In this document: one piece after another, positions 33,261 to 44,281 of the stretch
Layout of the letters: each line of letters starts with the position of its first letter
Position numbering within the stretch: position 1 is the stretch's first letter
Source: Oenanthe sinensis
Lineage: Eukaryota; Streptophyta; Magnoliopsida; Apiales; Apiaceae
Direction: 5' to 3'
Assembly: GCA_028671895.1 (NCBI GenBank)
Contig: JAPMAC010000209.1
Span: 23,830,501-23,894,500, forward strand
Length of the DNA: 64,000 nucleotides
Made by a program: the position numbers and the translations under genes
Notes under the pieces: model-generated
Databases searched by the model: none
What the model was told of the DNA's origin: nothing
The model's input: only the letters and a program-made list of their open reading frames with translations

Positions 33261-36200
33261 TTATTTAATCTTTTCAAAGGCTGGATTATTCTTCAAAAAT
33301 GAATTCAGCATATTTTCCTCCACAATTGCCAGAGCCTCACCAATAAATTTCTTCAATTTCTTCATTTCTTCACTTGAGCATTTGATTTGACAATAAGCTA
33401 CTCTAAGATCATTTGCACTGCTTTCTTGATCTTTTAAGTCCTTCAACATCAGAACACTAACTTTCCCACTCATAGGCTGAAACCCAAAGTAATGACCCAC
33501 ACCTTCTTGAAATTTAATCTGTTTTTCTTCCAATGGCATGACTTGATCATTTCCCTCAGTATCAACATATTTTAAAGAAAATTTGCCCATTTGTCGATTT
33601 GCCTGTCTGTGCAAAATCAGCTTCCTATCAATCTCCTTGAACCATTTGTGTGTGACAGCTTCTTTGCTCTTGTTAACTTCATAAGCAATTTGAAGTAGGA
33701 ATCTAATATACTGTAATTCCTCAGCCTGTTTGAAAAAGATAAAATTTGACTGACTGATCCATCTTACACTTCCACCTTCTAAGAAGTAAACCAGCATCTC
33801 ATTCTTCACTTTTTCTGTATCTCCCTGACCTCCTTGTATCTTCGTTTCAAAAACATTATAAACAATTTGAGCAGACACCACTTTATTTAAGTGCTTCTGA
33901 GTGATCTTCTCAAACTGCCTATCTGTCAAGGATTGAGGATCCCTGGTTAGAATAGATGTTCTGTCAATGTCAGATTCTTCAAATCCTCCAAGACCTATCT
34001 TCTTTTTAGCTCTAAGTTGCAGATTTGATTGACTGCACTTCCAGTATGAAGGTTCTTGAGTTTGATCAGAGTCTGACTTCTTTCTTTGCTTATCAGAGTC
34101 TGACTTAGACTCTGATTTCCCATGTCTAGTCCCTGACTGATGTGTTTGAGTTCTTGCTACTCCAGATTGCTTTTGTTGCACACCATTAGGACCCTTAGAA
34201 CCATGAGAACTATCTCCATCATCACCATCTCTCCTCCTTTTAACTCCCCTTGATTTATCCTTGCATCCCTCATCCTTATATCTCCTGCAGGACTCACCTT
34301 GCTTCACCTTCTCCCCCTTTTTGACATCATCATTACTGGTGACAGCCAAAATAATCTGCTCAAGAACAGTGGAGATATTTGCCTGGGCTGCAATAACTGA
34401 ATCAACCTTAGTGGTCAAATCAGAAACTGTAGTTTGAAGAGAGGCTTGAGTGGTAGTGATAGCAGCTAGAGCATCTTTAAAAGCGACCTCTTTGGATAAT
34501 TGAAGGGAGTGAATTCTGTCAAATCTTGTATTGAGCAGAGAAGTTGTATTATCAACACCAGTGAGCTTTGTTTTAATATGAGAAATGTCCTGGACCACAC
34601 TGGATAATCAACATCAGGTAGCTTAGCTTTAACAGCTCCATCTAAGACTTGATCTTCTTCACCAGGATAGTAACCATGTTCCTGTTGAAAAGATTTTTTC
34701 TGAAAAGCCTTAAGTCTCTCAGAAAGATGAATATCAAAAATACACTCAAAAGAATCTTTATCATTGATGCCTCTTTGCTGTGCAGACTCCCAAGACTGAG
34801 GAAAAACCTGATCAAAATAGATAAAAGAAGGAGTAACATGATCATCATCTGCAGAAGTGCATTCCTCAGCAACAGGCTCTAGCTTTGTGAATGGAGGTGT
34901 AGACTCTGGTGGTGGTGTAGACTCCGAAACTGCAAACGGGACTATAGACCCTGACTCCTCCTGAGAGTGATCAGAGACTGTAGACTCTGGAAGTCTAGCC
35001 CTTATAGGCATTATTAAAAGAGGTTCTTCTGACTTCAATGTTGCAGTCTCAGTGAAAATGACAGGGTTATCCACCAAAGCCTCCATGACTCTATCTGCTC
35101 TCCTTGCTAGAGAATCCACTAGGTGAAGTTGGGGTCTCTGTGTAAATGATTTCTGAGCAGCAAGAGCCTCCTCCTGTTTGCCAATCTGCACAATCAGACA
35201 TAGTGAATTGTCATCTATCCCCTGCTCCAACTCATTGGACCAACTCTTTGGAAAATCTTGATCCCAATAAGTAAAGCTAGGTTCAGGATACCCTAATCTC
35301 TCATGCTCACAGTGGGGTTGGGCACCCACTTTCTCAATCTCACTCAGGCTCTCTACAGCCTTATCTACCTATCATTTTGCCTGGTCCAGTACCAGCCTCT
35401 CATATATTTTGTCACTCAATTTGGAGGGTGCACTCAATAAACCTACAGAAGAGGGGTTGAGAGATAAAAATGGTGCTTTAATACCTGAACCACCTTGATG
35501 GAGGGGAACCCCTTCAAATGTCTAAAGGCTAGGGGTTTTCACCAAGGGGTGAGCATCAACAGATTCTGAACCCTTACTAGCATCTTCTCTCTTTTCAGAG
35601 TCTGTTGGCTCCAGTATTCCAGTCTCAGGGTCTACTCTAGACTCTGACTGCTTCAGCATGACTTCATTAGAAGCCAGAGTCTGAGTGTTACCATCTTTGA
35701 CTGTTGGTGCATGAGACTCCCACTCAAGGTGGATAGACTCTGATAGAATAGATTGAGAAATCACTTCATGAGCATCCATCAGAGTCTGTCCTCCCATATA
35801 ACTGGAGTTCTCATCAGTTCTTTGATGAGTTGTCAAGGAGCGCCCAACAGCATACTCCCCTGCCCCACTATCACCCAACCTCTGACTAGGTGGTTCTTGT
35901 GTGGGTGAGGCAGACTGAGCATCTTTATCACTAGTCACCACTGGTGCACTAGTCCCATCCTCCAACTGCCTTGCACCACCTGCTACCTCATGTTGTTCTT
36001 CAAGAATAAATGCATCCAACTTGTGATGAAAGGCCCTGAGATGGATTGCATTGATTGTCTGGGCATCTATGAGATTGAAGAGGTCCTGCAGTTCCCTTCT
36101 TACTCTTTGAAAATAAGTGCCCTTGAATTGATCCAGTCTACTTTGGTAGGTTGGATAGATGTATTTGTTGGCAATTGTACCTATATTATGGACAAGATAG

Positions 36201-38167
36201 TCAGCCACCTGTCTTGACAGAGGTTGAATTTGAGAGATCCATTGAATGGTTGTCCTGTAGGTAACTCCATTATCCCAAATTGCTTCATAGTTAAAAACTA
36301 GTTGCTCAATCTCAGTTTCCAACTCAGCAACAGACTCTGATGCTCTCCTTTTGTGGACCTTAAGCTTTTTAGGCTTCTTTGTAATTTTCTGTTCAGAGTC
36401 TGGCACACCTAGTGCTTTGAGAACTTCATTAGTTCTGCCTTCTATGAGCCTAGCTGCTTGCACTTGGAATGAAGAGTTGAATAGGTAGCTGTAGAGATTT
36501 TTGACCACATCCTGTGCAGACATTTGTAGCTCCTGTTCCATTCTCTTCCTTAGGGCTTCATAGGTTGAAAGAAAATCCAAGACTTGAGATTTAGTCTGAT
36601 ATTGCTCTGGATCTTCAACTGATTCCACCAAAGGATATAAGAGTAGCAGTGCCTCTTCACTTGGAGTAATGATCTCATCAATTAAGCATGAGGCTGCATC
36701 CAATGGCATTCCTTCCCAAAATGTGTCATGATCAGAGTCTAAAGGCTGTCTAGACTCTGACTCAACATTAGACTCTGGTTCAGGTGTTTTCTTGATTTCA
36801 GAGTCTGGCTCTACAGGAGCCTTGGGAGCATCTGTTTCCTGCAAAACAGGGTTAGTAATAATAACAGGCTTGTGTGTGTGTGCAGAATAAGCCTTCCTTA
36901 ACCTTCTGTACTTCTTAGCAAAAGATTTCTCAGGAGACTCAATGTGAGAATCCTGAGGTGCTTCCCTAGGTTTTTCAGAGTCTGTATCCTTTTGAGAGTC
37001 TACAGACTTGGCTTGAAGGTTAGAATCAAGTGTATCATGACCTTCCTTTAGCAAAGAAAGTCCTTCAACAACTTGCTTCTCTAGTGGATTGAGCTCCTCA
37101 TCACTGTGCTCATCTATAAGCCTAGATTGAATCAATTTTCTCCTCTTTACAACTGGTGCCTGTTGAGAGACACCAGAGATTGGTTTCTTTTTGGATTTTG
37201 GTTTGGAAGATTGTATAATTGAAGGGGATTGGGTGACTTGGGTAAGTGCATGGGGGCTCTCCATTACTTGTTCCTGCACCATTTCACCACCAAAAAATGA
37301 AGCATTGTAGATAGAAGGTTTGTAGGATGAGAGTTTTACCTGCATTACCTGTGGATATGTCATTGCAGGTAGACTCTTCTTTTTGTCATCAATTCTCTTA
37401 ATGTCAGAGAATATCCTCCTTTGCTGTTTGTATGCCTGCACACAGCAATCATCTGCCAACTTGGTTGACATGTCAAGAATGAAGTGATTGAGGAGAATCA
37501 TAAGAAATCTATGATAGTAGACTTTCTTTCTCCCCTCATGCACATTATTTAATTTTGCTCCCATTTGAGTTAGCAACATATCACCAATGTTGATTATTCT
37601 ATCAAATAGGAGACTATGACCAATTTGATAAGTAATAGCAGTAATAGCATCAAATCCACTACACTTACCAGTAAAACACTTAGCAATTTGATCGAAGAAA
37701 AATGACCATTCTTTCCTTAAGTAAGGCCTAGTTATCTTGCTCATGTTATCTAAGCTAGCAGAATAACTTATTGCCTTAAACATGCTTTTAATGTCATCAT
37801 CAGATATAATTTCATCAAAAGAAGACTTAACAGGCAGTTTAAACACAGAATTAAGCACATCTGCAGTGACATCAAATGTAGTCGAACCAAAGGTAAACAT
37901 TATTTTACCTGGTTGATCCTGAGAAGGATCAACTACCTTTGCAGTGCTCCATGCTTGTGATACAGCATCCATGTGAATGACTGGTGATGCCTTGAGAATG
38001 TAGTGTAGCTCGGATTTCTCTAAGAAATCCATCACAGGGTAGTAGTCAGCGTCTACCCCTTTCTTATCTCCAAGAGCAGCAACATGATTTGTGGTCATGA
38101 ACTCGAAATCCCCAAATGTGAACACAATCGCCTTGGGTCCTCTCATGACAGTAGAAACGGCAGCCAT
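33261..38167 (-). pseudogene. Giant accessory ORF (~1,630 codons) of family B, broken by stops and one frameshift
   Basis: Start ATG 38165-38167. The first open part, 38167-35522, is 881 aa. The same frame then passes a TAG (35522-35524 region), a TGA and a TAG, and stays open to 34466. A shift of frame between 34466 and 34598 leads into the last 445-codon part (to 33261). Spacing is frame-consistent (38167-35329 is a multiple of 3), so this was one ORF. N-terminus (FTFGDFEFMTTNHVAALGD .. ITYQIGHSLLFDRII .. YHRFLMILLNHFI) looks globular. The middle is Ser/Asp/Glu/Pro-rich with predicted coiled coil. The C-terminal ~100 residues match the family-A ORF ends. No transmembrane segment stands out, so an env-type role is not supported; no enzyme motif seen. 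It lies downstream of RNase H with a 447-bp gap. Confidence 0.8.
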
Positions 38168-38614
38168 TAAAGTTGTTGAGTTGAAAGTGATGGAGAAGCT
38201 TGAAGAATTTATCTAGGGTTCGTAAAAAGCTCTGTGAATATTTTTGCCTTAGAAATTAATTGCAATAAACAAGTGAGTAAATTGTATGAAAAATTCTATT
38301 TTGTTCAAGTTGCATATAATACACACGAGTCTACAGCCTGTCTCCGGTCAAAAAATAACTGTTACCGCCTATTTCAAGTCATTTGAACATTTTAAATGCA
38401 ATCAGAGTCTGCAGGCGCGAATTTTAACCGTTTCAGAGTCTAGGCGATAATTTTCTCAGAGTTTACTGACTTTCAGAGTCTACAGACTCGTCAGAGTATA
38501 GACTCTGTCAAGGTAAAATACCAAACAAAATGTTGCACTAACAATTAATCACAGTGTGTTAAGACAGGGACTATAATTAAAGTACATACCTTGCTTCTTG
38601 TAATTTTTGATCAC
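38168..38614 (-). promoter_or_regulatory. Pol-to-accessory-ORF spacer with clustered CAGAGT words
   Basis: 447 bases without coding. About 38400-38510 holds six or more CAGAGTCT / AGACTCTG words, the same word that fills the LTR U3. Position upstream of the accessory ORF suggests an internal promoter or subgenomic RNA control region; this is inference. Confidence 0.4.
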
Positions 38615-41284
38615 TTACATATTTAACATACCTAATTCACCTACCAGTCTGAGAAAGGTAGACTCATCAAGTGGTTTTGTTAAAATGTCTGCAATCTGTC
38701 TGTCAGTTGGAACATAGTGAAGTGTCACAGTACCATTTTCAACATGTTCTCTAATAAAGTGATACCTGACGTCAATGTGCTTTGTTCTGGAGTGTTGGAC
38801 TGGATTCTCTGCAATTTTAATAGCACTAGTATTATCACAATACATAGGAATATTTGAGAATGTTAGTCCATAATCAAGTAATTGATTTCTCATCCACAGG
38901 ATTTGAGCACAGCAACTTCCAGCTGCAATGTATTCAGCCTCAGCTGTTGAGGTTGATACAGTCTGTTGTTTCTTGCTAAACCAAGAAATTAATCTGTTGC
39001 CAAGAAACTGGCATTGTCCTGTTGTGCTTTTCCTATCTACTTTGCATCCTGCATAGTCAGAATCTGAATAGCAAATTAGTAAAAAATCTGACTCTCTAGG
39101 ATACCAAAGTCCAAGAGTTTGTACCCCCTTGAGATATCTAAAAATTCTTTTCACAGCTATTAAGTGTGATTCTCTAGGGTCAGCTTGAAATCTGGCACAC
39201 AAACAAGTTGCAAACATTATATCTGGTCTACTAGCAGTTAAATATAACAATGAGCCAATCATACCCCTGTAACTAGTGTTGTCAACATTCTTACCCTTTG
39301 GGTCAGAGTCTAGCTTAGTAGCTGTTGACATGGGAGTTTTAGCAGATGCAGAATCTTGCATATCAAACTTCTTCAACAGTTCTTTTACATACTTTGTTTG
39401 ATTGATGAAAATTCCATCATCATTCTGTTTGACTTGAAGCCCCAAAAAGAAGTTTAATTCTCCCATCATGCTCATTTCATAATTTGACTGCATTAGTTGA
39501 CTAAACTTTTCACAGAGATTATCATTAGTAGATCCAAATATAATATCATCAACATAAATTTGGACAAGCAAAATATCACCTTTATATTTTCTGATAAAGA
39601 GAGTTTTGTCAATGGTACCTCTTGTGAATCCATTTTCAAGAAGGAAATTTGAAAGAGTTTCATACCATGCCCTAGGTGCTTGCTTCAATCCATATAGTGC
39701 TTTGTCTAACCTGTAAACATGATCAAGAAACTTTGGATCAACAAATCCTGGTGGTTGCTCCACATAGACTTCTTCTTCCAATTCTCCATTTAAGAAAGCA
39801 CTTTTCACATCTATCTGATACACCTTGAATTTTGAATGAGCTGCAAAGGCTAGAAACATTCTAATAGCTTCCAATCTTGCTACTGGTGCAAAAGTTTCAT
39901 CATAGTCAATTCCTTCCTCCTGTGAGTATCCTTTTTCAACTAGCCTTGCTTTATTTCTTACTACAGTTCCATTCTCATCAAGTTTATTTCTATACACCCA
40001 TTTTGCACCAACCACTGATCTATCTCTAGGTCTTGGTACAAGTTTCCACACTTTATTTCTCTCAAATTCATTCAATTCTTCTTGCATTGCAATAATCCAA
40101 TCAGGGTCTTGCAAGGCTTCCTCAATTTTCTTGGGTTCATTCTTTGAGAGAAAACAGCTATAAAGACATTCATTTTGAGTGGTTGTTCTTGTTTGTACAC
40201 CCCTCTCAGGATCACCAATGATCAAGTCAGGAGTGTGATTCCTTGTCCATTTTCTAGCAGGTGGAAGATTGGTTCTTGAACTTGAAACTCCCCCTAAGTC
40301 ATTTGCATCTTCTGTATTTGAGTGAAATTCAAATGAAGAGGCTCCTCCTAAATTGCTTGACTCTGACAAGAGTTTAGAGTTGCTTGATCCAGACCCTGAT
40401 GAGTTAGACTCTGTCTGCCTAGACTCTGTCTGGATAGACTCTGTCTGGGTAGACCCTGACCTGTTAGACTCTGAATTATTTGGAGTTGAATTTTCTGGCT
40501 CCCCCTCATAATGTGCAGGTTCCTGTGTTAGTTCAGGATTTATTCTAGGGTCTTCATCCTCTTCTTCTTCATTTATCTCAGAACTTTTTAGATTTTCAAA
40601 TTCCAGTGTTGTAGACTCTGACTCATCCTGCAATTCTGTAAACTTTTTATCATCAAATGCAACATGAATAGATTCCATAACAATTTTGGTTCTGAGATTA
40701 AACACTCTGAATGCTTTTGTGTTCGATGCATATCCAAGAAAGATTGATTCATCTGCCTTGGCTTCGAATTTGCTTAGATTTTCAGGATGTACTTTCAGTA
40801 CATAACACTTGCATCCAAATATGTGAAAGTGTTTCACACTTGGCTTCTTGTCCTTTATCATTTCATAGGGAGTCTTTCCATGCATGTTTATTAGAGTGCA
40901 GTTTTGAGTGAAACATGCTGTATTGACTGCCTCAGTCCAAAAATATACTGGCAACTTAGACTCTGCCAACATTGTTCTGGCAGCTTCTATGAGTGTCCTA
41001 TTCTTTCTTTCCACAACTCCATTTTGTTGAGGAGTTCCTGGCGCAGAAAATTGTTGAGTAATTCCTTTTGATGCACAGTGGTTCTCCATGATTGAATTCT
41101 TGAATTCAGTACCATTGTCACTCTTCAGAATTCTTACTGTTTTCTTTGATTTTCTTTCCAGAAAAGTGATATGATCTATTATGTGTTGTGAAGCTTCATC
41201 CTTTGAATGTAGAAAGAAAACCCATGTGAATCTTGTAAAATCATCTACAATAACAAGAGTATATTTATTTTTGTTAATTGACAT
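38615..41284 (-). CDS. Copia pol: integrase, reverse transcriptase, RNase H (family B)
   Basis: 889-codon open part of pol. Integrase core: D in IVDDFTRFTW, D in SDNGTEF, E in QQNGVVERKNR. It is followed by a Ser/Glu/Thr-rich linker with tandem QTES words (about 40360-40470). RT: VGAKWVYRNK, VYQIDVKSAFLNG, YGLKQAPRAWYE, and the catalytic YVDDIIFGST. RNase H: CYSDSDYAGC, STAEAEYIAA, YCDNTSAIKIAENP, and the end DILTKPL. Domain order IN-RT-RH is diagnostic of Ty1/copia. It is continuous in frame with 41387-41932 across a single TAA, so the 41284 Met is not the true start. RT and RH key residues look intact. Confidence 0.96.
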   Translation of the reverse strand: MSINKNKYTLVIVDDFTRFTWVFFLHSKDEASQHIIDHITFLERKSKKTVRILKSDNGTEFKNSIMENHCASKGITQQFSAPGTPQQNGVVERKNRTLIEAARTMLAESKLPVYFWTEAVNTACFTQNCTLINMHGKTPYEMIKDKKPSVKHFHIFGCKCYVLKVHPENLSKFEAKADESIFLGYASNTKAFRVFNLRTKIVMESIHVAFDDKKFTELQDESESTTLEFENLKSSEINEEEEDEDPRINPELTQEPAHYEGEPENSTPNNSESNRSGSTQTESIQTESRQTESNSSGSGSSNSKLLSESSNLGGASSFEFHSNTEDANDLGGVSSSRTNLPPARKWTRNHTPDLIIGDPERGVQTRTTTQNECLYSCFLSKNEPKKIEEALQDPDWIIAMQEELNEFERNKVWKLVPRPRDRSVVGAKWVYRNKLDENGTVVRNKARLVEKGYSQEEGIDYDETFAPVARLEAIRMFLAFAAHSKFKVYQIDVKSAFLNGELEEEVYVEQPPGFVDPKFLDHVYRLDKALYGLKQAPRAWYETLSNFLLENGFTRGTIDKTLFIRKYKGDILLVQIYVDDIIFGSTNDNLCEKFSQLMQSNYEMSMMGELNFFLGLQVKQNDDGIFINQTKYVKELLKKFDMQDSASAKTPMSTATKLDSDPKGKNVDNTSYRGMIGSLLYLTASRPDIMFATCLCARFQADPRESHLIAVKRIFRYLKGVQTLGLWYPRESDFLLICYSDSDYAGCKVDRKSTTGQCQFLGNRLISWFSKKQQTVSTSTAEAEYIAAGSCCAQILWMRNQLLDYGLTFSNIPMYCDNTSAIKIAENPVQHSRTKHIDVRYHFIREHVENGTVTLHYVPTDRQIADILTKPLDESTFLRLVGELGMLNM

Positions 41285-41386
41285 AACATTTACTGGACCA
41301 AATAAATCAAGATGCAGTAAATAAAAGGGTTCAGAAATGGTATTTATTGTCTTGCTCTTAAAGGATGATTTCCTTTGTTTTCCAAA

Positions 41387-41932
41387 TTAACATGCTTCAC
41401 AAAGTCCATCTTGTACAAAATCAACCTGTGGTAATCCTCTTACAAGATTCTGTTTAACCAACTTGTTGAGTGTTTTGAAGTTGATGTGTGACAGTTTCTT
41501 GTGCCATTTCCAGCTTTCTTCAGTTGAGGCCTTGCTGTATAGACATGTGACTTCACTGTTTATGCAATCCTCCAAGCTGGCTTCATAAATGTTACCATGT
41601 CTGTGTCCTTTGAAAACCACAATGCCTGTTTCTTTGTGAGTCACAAGACACTCTTTGTTGTCAAAGCCAGTATGGTAACCTTTGTCTCCAAGTTGACTTA
41701 TGCTTATTAAATTGTGCCTTAAGCCATCAACTAGAGCTACTTGTTCAATGATGACATTCCCAAGTACAATCTTGCCATATCCCAGTGTTTGTCCTTTGTT
41801 GCCATCTCCAAAGGATACTTCTGGGCCAACCATTTCCTCAAAGTCTGTAAGCAGGGATTTCTTTCCAGTCATATGTCCTGAGCATCCACTGTCCAGGATT
41901 AGGGTTACTTTCTTTACCCTAGTTCCCTGCAT
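41387..41932 (-). CDS. Copia pol N-terminus: aspartic protease and GAG-pre-integrase (family B)
   Basis: 181-codon open piece. Retroviral-type aspartic protease motif LDSGCSGHMTG near residues 13-23. A GAG-pre-integrase zinc-binding region follows (WHKKLSHINF .. GLCEAC). A TAA at the end, apparently from CAA, separates it from the integrase in the same frame. The start is in a different frame from gag's end (12 bp away), so original expression was by frameshift or reinitiation. Confidence 0.93.
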   Translation of the reverse strand: MQGTRVKKVTLILDSGCSGHMTGKKSLLTDFEEMVGPEVSFGDGNKGQTLGYGKIVLGNVIIEQVALVDGLRHNLISISQLGDKGYHTGFDNKECLVTHKETGIVVFKGHRHGNIYEASLEDCINSEVTCLYSKASTEESWKWHKKLSHINFKTLNKLVKQNLVRGLPQVDFVQDGLCEAC

Positions 41933-41943
41933 ACATAAAGCAA

Positions 41944-44244
41944 CTAGTTAGATTTTTTGAGGACCCAAATAGTTTTGGATCCTTTTCTACTAATTTTAGG
42001 AGAAACAGACTTAATAATTTTCACCTTTGGCTTACCTGTCTCTTTTGTTGCTCTAGACTGTGGTGGAGTCTTAACAGTGTCATACCAACTCTTATCAATA
42101 GAAGATTTTAGCTCATAAAAATTGTAATACAAATCATGATAGTCCCTACACATATATATAGAATGAAATATGCTACCACAGTGATAACAAGGTTTCTGTG
42201 GTATGTAGTGACTTTTCAGAGTCTGAGAAGGACTAGACTCTGATTTCTTCTCAATTTTTGTTTTACAATCTATAGCTAAATGGTTTTGGTTGCCACATCT
42301 ATAACACTTCTTTCTAGGAGCATTAGGATCTTTTTGATAATTATTAGCCTTATTGATGCCTTCCTTACCATTCCTATTTCTCCTAGTTTTGGTGGACTCT
42401 GATAAGTTCTCTAGCCTTTCTTTCAACTTAGACTTAGACAAGTACCCTATGTTTATAATTTTCTTAGAGTTATTTGCCCCTGTTTCATCTGTCTTTTTGT
42501 CAACAACAGGGGGACTATTGACAGAGGAGTTTGTGGCTTCAGTTTTTTTTTTAGGGATCACAAACTTAACAGGAACAAATGTACTTTTGTCTTTAGTCTT
42601 ATTAATTTTGCTAGCTTCTTCATTGTTATCATTCTCAACAATAGGTCTTTTGTCTTGACTCTTGTCATAGCCTAGACCAGCAGTTTGACACACGTTTTGA
42701 TTATTGAGAATTTCTTGAACTTTTCTTCCAGAGTCTGTCCAAACTTTAAACTTAAGCCTTTCTTCTTCTAGTTCTTTCCTAACATAGTCATAGGCTTTCA
42801 AAATTTCAGTGTAGTTATGACTATATTTCTCAGAATCCTTTTTGTATTGTTCCATTAATATTAACTCAGATTCTACATGACAATTCATTTTAGTTAAGGT
42901 TAAATTTTCTTCTCTCAACCTTTCACTTTCACTAGTGAGAGACCTACATATTGTCATTATTTTATTAACCTCACTTTTCACAATCTCTATGCCATCAGAG
43001 TCTAAATTAATTAAGGATTCAGGAGTAAAGATTGATACCTGAGTTTTAGGAGATGAGGGTTCTTTGGGAGACTGTGATTTTCTTGAGGAGGATGCCATCA
43101 GTGCTAGATTTTCATAATCAATTTCATCCTCTGAGCTTGAGTCTGCCCAGTCATTTCCTGTTGATAGAAGTGCTTTTCCTTTTCCTTGACTTTTTGACTT
43201 TCTGCATTCACTGGCAAAGTGCCCCAATATTCCACAGTTGAAACATTTGACCTTTGCTTTGTCAAGTTTGATAATTGTACTCTTGCTCTTCTCAACCTTT
43301 TCATCTTCCTTCTTGAATGATGGCCTTTTGCTAAATTTGCCAGTTCTTTTGTTGAATTTCATTCTTTTGAAATTTTTAGCAAACATAGCCATCATTTGAC
43401 TTAGATCAAACTCTTCATCAGAATCAGAGTCTGTGTCAGTAGACTCTGACTCCACAGCAGCATTACCCTTCTTTCTTGAATCCTTGATTCTTGCTTCTGT
43501 GGATGGTTCATGTTGTTCTTTCTCAGACTCCATCAAGAGTGCCACAGATTTTGTCTTTACAGACTTCTTATTCTTTCTCTGTTGCATCTCCAAATCATAT
43601 GTCTTGAGTCTGCCATACAATTCTTCTAGAGTTAGTTCATCCAAATCTCTAGCTTCTCTTATGGCTGTAGTCTTATTGTCCCACTCTTTAGGAAGTGCTC
43701 TCAGAAACTTGGTGTTCGTATCTTCAGAATCATAAACCTTACCAAGCATAGCCATCTCATTCAAGAGTTTTGTAAACCTATCATACATCTCAGTGATAGA
43801 TTCTCCCGATTTTGCTTCAAAGTACTCATACTCTTGAATAAGCAAAGACCTAGCATTCTTCTTGACATCTTTAGTCCCTTGACAGTGCACCTCAAGTTTT
43901 GTCCACATCTCCTTAGCAGTCTTGCATGATATGACACAGTTAGTTAGAACAGAATCTAAACTATTAAAGAGAATGTTCTTTACTTTTGCCTCCTTAAGGA
44001 CATTTTCTTTGTCCTCTTTTGTCCATTCAACCTTTGGTTTCTCAACGAGGTGTTCTTCAGTTATTTTGCCTTCCTCATTGATTTGAGGCACAATTTTTAA
44101 GGGCACAAAGGGTCCTTCATTAATCCTGTCAAGATAGTCAGAGTCTGTTGCTTCCAGATGGTGCAGCATCTTAACCTTCCAGTGGGTGAACTCGTTTCTC
44201 TTAAGCATAGGAATCTTAGAATTGCCATCTTTGTTTCCAGACAT
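41944..44244 (-). CDS. Copia gag (family B)
   Basis: 766 aa, ATG 44242-44244, 24 bases after the PBS. N-terminal UBN2/DUF4219-type gag (FTHWKVKMLHHLEATDSDYL; KEMWTKLEVHCQGTKDVKK; FLRALPKEWDNKT). Then an acidic stretch and CCHC zinc knuckles: CFNCGILGHFASEC, CYRCGNQNHLAIDC, CYHCGSIFHSIYMC. The middle (SESERLREENLTLTKMN..) is a likely coiled coil. Three knuckles and 766 aa are larger than most copia gags. Frame is uninterrupted. Forms the particle and binds element RNA. Confidence 0.96.
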   Translation of the reverse strand: MSGNKDGNSKIPMLKRNEFTHWKVKMLHHLEATDSDYLDRINEGPFVPLKIVPQINEEGKITEEHLVEKPKVEWTKEDKENVLKEAKVKNILFNSLDSVLTNCVISCKTAKEMWTKLEVHCQGTKDVKKNARSLLIQEYEYFEAKSGESITEMYDRFTKLLNEMAMLGKVYDSEDTNTKFLRALPKEWDNKTTAIREARDLDELTLEELYGRLKTYDLEMQQRKNKKSVKTKSVALLMESEKEQHEPSTEARIKDSRKKGNAAVESESTDTDSDSDEEFDLSQMMAMFAKNFKRMKFNKRTGKFSKRPSFKKEDEKVEKSKSTIIKLDKAKVKCFNCGILGHFASECRKSKSQGKGKALLSTGNDWADSSSEDEIDYENLALMASSSRKSQSPKEPSSPKTQVSIFTPESLINLDSDGIEIVKSEVNKIMTICRSLTSESERLREENLTLTKMNCHVESELILMEQYKKDSEKYSHNYTEILKAYDYVRKELEEERLKFKVWTDSGRKVQEILNNQNVCQTAGLGYDKSQDKRPIVENDNNEEASKINKTKDKSTFVPVKFVIPKKKTEATNSSVNSPPVVDKKTDETGANNSKKIINIGYLSKSKLKERLENLSESTKTRRNRNGKEGINKANNYQKDPNAPRKKCYRCGNQNHLAIDCKTKIEKKSESSPSQTLKSHYIPQKPCYHCGSIFHSIYMCRDYHDLYYNFYELKSSIDKSWYDTVKTPPQSRATKETGKPKVKIIKSVSPKISRKGSKTIWVLKKSN

Positions 44245-44267
44245 CTTTGATCGATTTTAAATGTTAA

Positions 44268-44279
44268 GCTCTGATACCA
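44268..44279 (-). other. Primer-binding site of family B
   Basis: TGGTATCAGAGC on minus, the standard plant copia match to initiator Met-tRNA, 2 bases from the LTR end. Confidence 0.95.
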
Positions 44280-44281
44280 AT

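Noticed and set aside
33261..38167. Envelope-like protein
   Set aside because: Position would fit, but no signal peptide or membrane segment is visible in the open parts.
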